From Rhabdophis nuchalis (Eukaryota; Chordata; Lepidosauria; Squamata; Natricidae), in NCBI GenBank assembly GCA_039707465.1, contig CM077645.1, positions 149,353,503 through 149,417,502 on the forward strand: a stretch of 64,000 nt of DNA, written 5' to 3'. Both the position numbers and the translations under genes were made by a program. Positions 58,056 through 64,000 of the stretch are shown here, piece after piece (positions within the stretch are counted from its first letter, which is position 1; each line of letters begins with the position of its first letter). The notes beneath the pieces are model-generated. The model worked only from the letters and a program-made list of their open reading frames with translations. It did not search any database and was not told the DNA's origin.

Positions 58056-58100
58056 TCCTATTCTTCATTTGAATATAACCTGTAGTTGTATCATCTACAT

Positions 58101-58552
58101 CAGGGATCCTCAACTCCTGGGCCGTAGGTCAGTACTAGCTCAGTATATTGCGTGTTCAAAACTGGGCCACAGAAGTAGTGGGCATGTGTGTGCATGCATC
58201 TCCAGTTGTGTAAACAGTTGGCGAGCATGCAAGCAGCTCCTTTGGTGCGAGCGGCAGGTGCATGCCAGTGGTGGGTTTGTACTGGTTTTACTACCGGTTT
58301 GCTCATGCGCTCTCTCTCTCTCTTATGCCAGTTCTATGCATGCGCAGAAGCATCAGGGGGTGGGTGGGCGGAGTCTCCTGTTGCTGCCACTACCAGTTCA
58401 GCCAAACCAGGCTGAACCGGGAGCAACCTACCTTTGGTGCATGTGCCTGCTGCTTTCATAAATTAACCTGTGCACTCACCTGCTGCTCACAGGGAATCAT
58501 GTCCTCTCCTCGCCCCGCCAGTCCATAAAGCCAGAAAGGCTGGGCACTGCTG
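58101..58552. mobile_element. hAT MITE hosting a second hAT
   Basis: Termini CAGGGATCCTCAACTCCTGG and GCTGGGCACTGCTG, perfect 8-bp duplication ATCTACAT (58093-58100 and 58553-58560). Net of the insertion at 58266-58436 and its duplication it is about 270 bp. Confidence 0.85.
58266..58436. mobile_element. hAT MITE nested in another hAT
   Basis: 171 bp, left end CAGTGGTGGGTTTGTACTGG, right end GGGAGCAACCTACCTTTG, flanks GTGCATGC and GTGCATGT. It is the same family as 12838-13012, in reverse orientation, so the insertion is younger than its host element. Confidence 0.85.
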
Positions 58553-58964
58553 ATCTACATTATATGGTCTAGCTTCTGCATGATACTTGAAAAGGTGACC
58601 TTGCTTGGCATACTGAGTGCCTATGAAATATCAGAGGAAACAGAAAATGATTTTACTGTCAGTTTTAAGATCCTGCTCTAAAGAAAATGAGAATTGAAAA
58701 CAAATATAAGAAGAAAAGATAAATAGATTTAACAGAGAAAAGAAAACTTAGAAAAATATAACTGGATGAACATGATTTTGTAAAAGCGAGGTGATAATTT
58801 TTTTTAAAAAAAATTACAGTTAGGAAAAGCAGACATCTGGATTAACTCTACTTTAGAAATACGCACCTGGACTATATGTAACATTTTTTGCAAGAGTGGG
58901 TATCTGGCTAACAACAGAAAGTACTAAAATTCGTAAGATCAACATTGTTATTCGAATTTGAATT

Positions 58965-59245
58965 CATAATAGAGTTGAAAGGGACCTTGGAGCCAACCCC
59001 CTGCTCAAGCAGGAGACTGTACTATTTCAAACAATTGGCTGTCCAAACTATTCTTAAAAACCTCCAGTGATGAAGCACCCAGAACTTCTGAAGGGAAGCT
59101 GTTCCACTGGTTAATTGTTCCCACTGTTAGGAAGTTTTTCCTTAATTCCAGGTTGCTTCTCTCCTTGATTGGTTTCCATCCATTGTTTTTGTCCTGCCTT
59201 CAGGTGCTTTGGAGAATAAGCTGTCTTCCTCTTCTTTGTGGCATG
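58965..59245 (-). mobile_element. CR1 LINE 3' end
   Basis: AGAGTTGAAAGGGACCTTGG is the complement of the conserved CR1 terminus; then CCCCCTGCTCAAGCAGGAG, AAAACCTCCAGTGATGAAGC and TGTTCCACTGGTTAATTGTT. Better preserved than the copy at 29985. Confidence 0.75.
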
Positions 59246-59249
59246 TTCG

Positions 59250-60630
59250 CTGACACAGAATTATAATTCTGGAATGATACAGAAAAATAAAGAAGATTAA
59301 TACACTTTTTAAAGAGTTTTCAAAGATATAAATGGCTTACCAAGCCAGGGGTTCATTTGGAGATAGCAGTTTTGAAAAGTAATATTTGTCATCCAGTGGC
59401 CGGATATGTAGGTGGGCCTTGTCCAATTAGCAGACAGCAGCCCATCCGGTTGGCTTGGTTCACTCTCTTGTATGTCCTACGCATTCCTGCAAAGGAGTTT
59501 CAAAAACAGAAAATTCCAAAACTGAGCCAGCTTCCTGTGCTTAATTATATTTGGGTACATTGGGTGTTCTTAAAGCGTTTGATTCTCCCCCCCCCCTTTG
59601 CCCCCCCCCCCCATGGCCTAGTTTGAAACTAACTGTTGACAATGCTTACAAGCTGCCACCTTTGCCCTAAGAATATGAAACTTCTTTTAAGAACTCTATT
59701 GGATCATGACTGCGGTTGGCCTCCTCTTTCACCAGAAAGTATGATTGTAGTATGATGGAGAAAATGGCAGAGAGGATTATAGCCGTCTTTGTGTCTTCGC
59801 CCGTGAGACATTTCCCTGTAAGCATTCCTTCACCTTGCTCCATTCATTTCTGTTCTCTGCTGCCTTTGGGTTAAACAACGTAGCCTTCTGAATTTTGACA
59901 TTCCTTATTTACCCCCACCAGTCTCAAACTGTAGTTTCTTTCAACATGTCTTCAATCATGAGACTGAACGGTTGGATTCTTTAAAAAGAAATAGAAAATA
60001 TTGAATTTCAGAGGAACAGATCCCTTCCCTCGGCCCGCTCCAAGGTCTGCAGCAGGGCTTTTAAACGTCCTTTGAGATTGTGGAATACATGGATTAGCAT
60101 CAACAAGAAGACGAGCAATGGTGGATCAAATTCCCTTGCCCAAAGGTACAAGTAACGTTCTAAAATATATTTTACCAGCTTCAGGTGTCCAATGTAGAAT
60201 ACAGCTTCCAATTTGCCCATATGGCCATAGCTAATGATGAGGGAGGATAAAGGATTTTGATCCTAAAATGCATTCTGACAAATTGCACCAATGTTTAATG
60301 ACTCTTAGAATCTTCTACCACAATATAATTATCAGCCAACAAAGTAGGCCAGACTTAAGAAACCAATACCATTTCAGTCAGGATTATTTTGGAAATCTTG
60401 GAAATCTGATGTGCTTCTCCTTTCCCCGATCTTATTTTTGTACGAACTAGGGAGTGGCTTGTCTGAGATATTTTCTACAGTCAAGCCTCTATTATATATA
60501 GCACCTCTTCAACCCATTCTTAAAAGCCATTCCTTCTTCTCTCTATAATAATTTCTTTATATTATGATCATGAAGTAAGAAGTTATGACAGATGTGCAAA
60601 ATATACTTGTAGAACAGGGCTCATTGACAT
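59250..60630. other. Intergenic, no gene recognised
   Basis: It contains two poly-C runs (59588-59611) and a 70-codon - strand frame (60008-60220) that ends in a Leu-rich segment; I found no splice sites or known family for it, so it is not called. Confidence 0.4.
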
Positions 60631-60634
60631 TAGA

Positions 60635-60883
60635 TCGGGCGTCAACAACCCGTGGCTCCAGAGCCGCATGTGGCTATTTGGGTCCTCTGCTGTGGCTCCC
60701 TCTCCCATTACTGACTGGCCCTGCTCCTTGCCCTCCACTCCCAGTCACTCCTCATCTGGCCTGAGAAGGTAAGGGCGATGGTGGGGGATAGAGAAGCGGC
60801 CAGGGCTAATTCTCTGGTGCCTCACTCTTGCTGGAGCTTCTTCTGACACTTGTTGGTGCTGGGCATGCCTTAGTCACTTAGAG
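60635..60883. mobile_element. Left part of a further hAT element
   Basis: GGCGTCAACAACCCGTGGCTCC, AGAGCCGCATGTGGCTATTTG and TCCTCTGCTGTGGCTCCC fit a hAT terminus of the GTCGGCAACC type. Its right end was not found, and the element at 60884 may be inserted in it. Confidence 0.5.
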
Positions 60884-61959
60884 CAGGGGTCCCCAACCCC
60901 CGGGCCGCGGACCGGTGCCGGTCCGTGGCTGGGTGGGAGCCGGGCTGCAGGGCTGGAGAGGAGGAGGAGGGAGGAGGAGGCAGCCCCCTGAGCAGAGCGC
61001 GCGGGAGAATGCAGGCGCGGCTGTTCGCGCCGTTGGAGTGTGGCTCTTCCTCCACCCTCGTCGACGGAGGGACTCCTGGGCGCCGCCGGACCGGCCACCG
61101 ATTCCCTCCCCTGCTGGCATGCCGGCCACTCGTTTTCTTCCAGGGGCTGTGGAGGCTCCCCGGGCGGGGGAGGGAACTGGCGGCCGTAGGGAGGGTTGCT
61201 CCGGCGGCGCGCAGGAGTTCCTCAGTCGACGAGGGTGGAGGAAGAGCCCCTACCATCCTCCTGCGTTCTCCCACGCGCTCTGCCCAATGGGCTGCCCCCT
61301 CCTCCCTCCTCCTCCTCTCCAGCCCGGCTCCTACCCAGCCACGGAGCCTGACCGAGCGAACGAGCGACCAAGCGCAGCAGGCGGGCTGAGGAGGCTGGGG
61401 GGGACGACGATGACGACAGACACACATAGAGAGACGGAGGGAGGGAGGGAGGGAGAGAAAGATAGACAGAGACACAGAATGAGTGATTGAGTGACAGACA
61501 GACACATGCACACACACACACACACAGAGTGACAGATGGGCGGATGAAGGAGAGAGACAGAGAAAGAAAAAGAGACAGAAAGGAAAGAAAGAGACAGAAA
61601 AAGATACAGAAAGAGAGAAAGAGAGAAAGAAAGAGAAAGAGGGAAAGAGAAAAAGAAAGAGAGAAAGGGAAAGAGAGAGAAAGAAATAGAGAGAGAAAGA
61701 GGGAAAGAGAGACAGAGACAAAGAAAGAGAAAGAAAGAGAGAGAAAGAAAGAAAAAGAGAAAGAAAGAAAGAAAAAACTTATGACCACAGTTGAGGCCAA
61801 AAGTTTGGTTGCTAACCAAGATCATTGTTAAGTGAGTTTCACATTTTCCAAGTTGGCCACGCCCACCCAGTCACATGACTGCTGAGCCACTCAGCCGGTC
61901 CGCAGAATTTTCTTTAAAATGAAACCGGTCCCTGGTGCAAAAAAGGTTGGGGACCCCTG
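60884..61959. mobile_element. hAT element, 1076 bp, with internal inverted repeat and purine tract
   Basis: Termini CAGGGGTCCCCAACCCCCGG and AAAAGGTTGGGGACCCCTG, sub-terminal GGACCGGTGCCGGTCCGTGG and AACCGGTCCCTGGTGC, perfect 8-bp duplication ACTTAGAG. Two GC-rich arms (about 60925-61090 and 61200-61345) are inverted copies of each other (CTCTTCCTCCACCCTCGTCG against CGACGAGGGTGGAGGAAGAG). Then come a GA-rich tract (61426-61777) and a piece resembling the mariner MITE (61780-61850). No transposase. The long Ser/Phe- or Arg/Glu-rich frames across it reflect the purine tract. Confidence 0.88.
61426..61777. repeat. Polypurine (GA)n tract
   Basis: About 350 bp almost free of pyrimidines on the + strand except for ACAGA interruptions and one CACACA run (61501-61525). 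It lies inside the hAT element. Mirror-like purine runs of this length can adopt triplex or other non-B structure. Confidence 0.85.
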
Positions 61960-62227
61960 ACTTAGAGAGCCATGCAACCTGCTCTACGCCTTGAGACACT
62001 GGCCCAACCCAGCTGCAACCAATGCCAGCCTTGCTAACACAAGGGAATGGGATCCAGGAGGAGGGAACGATGGAAAGGGGGATGGGCCTACACTGCCCAG
62101 ATGCAATTTTAAGAAGCTCAGGGCAATGGGAAAAGGGGGCTGGCCCCACCAAACCTTGCACGCCCACCCTGGGGGTCAGACTCGGAAAAAGCTGGAGGGG
62201 CCTCGCCAAGGATGCTCACCTGACAGC

Positions 62228-62347
62228 TACTCTCCCTCTCTCTCTCTATGTCTCTCTCTCTCTCTCTCTCTGTGTCTCTATGTTTGTGTGTGTTTGTCTC
62301 TCTCACACACACAAACACTCCCCCCCACTTCCTATCTCTGTCTCTCT
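62228..62347. repeat. (CT)n/(GT)n low-complexity tract
   Basis: CTCTCT runs with GTGTGT and CACACA interruptions. No coding content. Confidence 0.8.
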
Positions 62348-62359
62348 CCAGTGGCATGG

Positions 62360-63350
62360 TTTAATCATTAGCCTGAATGCTCAGAAACAGGTTCCAAACC
62401 ATAGAAACTGAATTCAAATTAAGCCATGCTAAGCCAAAATCTAATATATCTTGAGTTTCATGTGAAATTTTTGGAAAAGAGGTTTTTGGAATAAACTATT
62501 TAAAAACATTAACTGAGAATTGTACTGTTGAATTGTTGGAAAAGAACAATAAAAGCATTTGTTTTCTAATTTGGAATTTATCTTGGCTATTTTTCTTTGA
62601 ATTATAATGTTATTTTAATGGATAATTTTATATTCTTAAGATAAAAATGGAAGATAGTTCATATTGTTCCTGGCCAATCCATTTTGCTTCCCTTAAGGTA
62701 CAAGCAAATGCCAAAGTTTTGTCCATGTACTAAAAGAAATGTGCACTTAGTTGTTTCTTATCCATATCCAACTGAACATTTGTGGACCAGTGCCAAATCC
62801 ATAGTAATTTATTAGCCTTTGATGAACAAACCAAAATGTTCATTCATAGCGCCATCTCATGAAACTATTTTTTCCGGATTCTTGGGGAAGTTGAAATATT
62901 TCTGAAGAACATCAGGAACTGTTGTTTTGGCTTACTTAGTGAATAGATAATTGCTTTCCAACACTATATTTTTTTAGGAAATGATGTGAGTGTTGGATTG
63001 TTCCTAGTCAGGGCCAGCAAGGTTTTTAAACAATTTCAATTTATTCCCTAAATTGTTTTTAAACAAAGCACATATATGTGATTTCAAAAGAACCAAGGAC
63101 CATGAGGACATTTTGTCTAAATCCTTGAAGCTAAATCAGACTTTATGTAGATAAGATTTTGGCTCAGACAAATGGATCACGTGACTGAAAGCATGCTTTT
63201 TCTTTTTCCTGTTTTCAGGAAAAGGAAAAAAAAGGTGGGGGGGGGGAAGGACTCCCAAACAAAACCTATTATGATATCCATTGAAAAAGTTATTTACGTA
63301 AGGCAAGATTATCTACAATCAGAAAATGCTTCTGGCATATAATACATTGA
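62360..63350. other. Intergenic, nothing recognised
   Basis: AT-rich sequence without terminal repeats, exons or hairpins that I can support; a G-run with AAAAGG lies near 63230. Confidence 0.4.
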
Positions 63351-63355
63351 TTCTA

Positions 63356-63613
63356 CTGTGTTTCCCTGAAAATAAGACAGGGTCTTATTTTCTTTTGAAC
63401 CCCCCCAAAAATAAGCACTTGGCCTTATTTTTAGGGAGGTCTTATTAACTTTGAGGTACAGGAGGCAGTGAGCATGGCCATTTCATGGCTGCTGCTGTTT
63501 CGCAATATTTTCAGGGAGGACTTATTTTCAAGGTAGGGCTTATTTTAGCGCATGCACTCAAAAGACCGATTAGGCTTATTATCTGGAGAGATCTTATTTT
63601 CAGGAAAAAAGGG
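63356..63613. mobile_element. TIR MITE with TA duplication
   Basis: 258 bp, left end CTGTGTTTCCCTGAAAATAA, right end CTTATTTTCAGGAAAAAAGG, TA on both sides. GGCTTATTT/CTTATTTT phrases recur about eight times. Confidence 0.7.
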
Positions 63614-63729
63614 TATGTGATCACCACCAAAAAGATTCTGAAATTTAAGAATAACAATTTGGATAATTAAGAATATTTGAATGACAGTTCTAAGAATGCA
63701 AATTTATAGTAGTCTTTGTTAACCTAGAT

Positions 63730-63863
63730 CAGGGATGTTAAACCCGCGGCCTGCGACCAAATGCGTCACACGCTGGCCATGCCCACCCCCATTTTAGCAA
63801 AGGGGGGGAAAGTAGTGATATACCAAGTGATGATAATGTGTCATGGCAAGTTTGATACCTTTG
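63730..63863. mobile_element. hAT MITE (CAGGGGTGTCAAA-like)
   Basis: 134 bp, left end CAGGGATGTTAAACCCGCGG, right end GGCAAGTTTGATACCTTTG, 8-bp flanks ACCTAGAT and ACCTTAGT (partial match). Interior GCTGGCCATGCCCACCCCC is typical of this family. Confidence 0.65.
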
Positions 63864-64000
63864 ACCTTAGTAGCTTGAAGGAAACACTATTTTGAGTAGA
63901 GTAATTGTGGATTTTTTTATAGGTTAAATGCCTCATTTCTCTTAGATAACTTTGTTAGCAGGCCAACCATTTATGCTAAGTAAACTAACCCTAAAGATCA

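Noticed and set aside
60870..61831. Several 110-280-codon frames on both strands
   Set aside because: They lie inside a hAT element and its GA-rich tract; composition is Ser/Phe/Leu or Arg/Lys/Glu only.

Overview
This is a vertebrate nuclear genome window, most likely from a squamate reptile and probably a snake. The grounds are split genes with GT-AG introns, a dense mix of CR1 LINEs, tRNA-derived SINEs, hAT and Tc1/mariner MITEs including a SPIN element, Penelope-like fragments, and a long GATA-type microsatellite. The species cannot be fixed from sequence alone.

Two protein-coding genes are present, arranged tail to tail. The left 6.7 kb holds the last three coding exons and the 3'UTR of BMP6 on the + strand; they encode all seven cystine-knot cysteines seen in the C-terminal ligand domain. 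From 7909 to 37965 the - strand carries a complete ten-exon TXNDC5 (ERp46). Its splice phases all match and its 412-residue product has a signal peptide, three CGHC thioredoxin domains and a C-terminal KDEL. Its first exon lies in a CpG island (about 37480-38280). The BMP6-TXNDC5 neighbourhood is the usual vertebrate order, which supports the orthology calls.

From 38.3 kb to the end I find no host exon. The next gene expected upstream of TXNDC5, BLOC1S5, was looked for and not seen. This part is intergenic DNA built from old and young repeats. It includes a nearly full-length CR1 LINE (about 44.4-48.7 kb) with a 727-codon endonuclease/RT frame, an L1-like element that carries ORF1 but no ORF2 and sits between 17-bp target-site duplications (50.8-52.9 kb), and hAT elements nested inside one another near 58 kb and 61 kb.

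The introns are equally repeat-rich. Notable items are a SPIN hAT element in the last TXNDC5 intron, six copies of a palindromic foldback hAT MITE with 8-bp target-site duplications, a solo-LTR-like element with a 5-bp duplication, a three-deep LINE nest (CR1 interrupted by an L1-like element interrupted by another CR1), a Penelope-like element with a recognisable GIY-YIG segment, and an imperfect hairpin of about 60-bp arms just upstream of a BMP6 exon. I see no rRNA, functional tRNA, CRISPR array or bacterial-type operon. Repeat family names are from recognition of termini and motifs, not from a database search.
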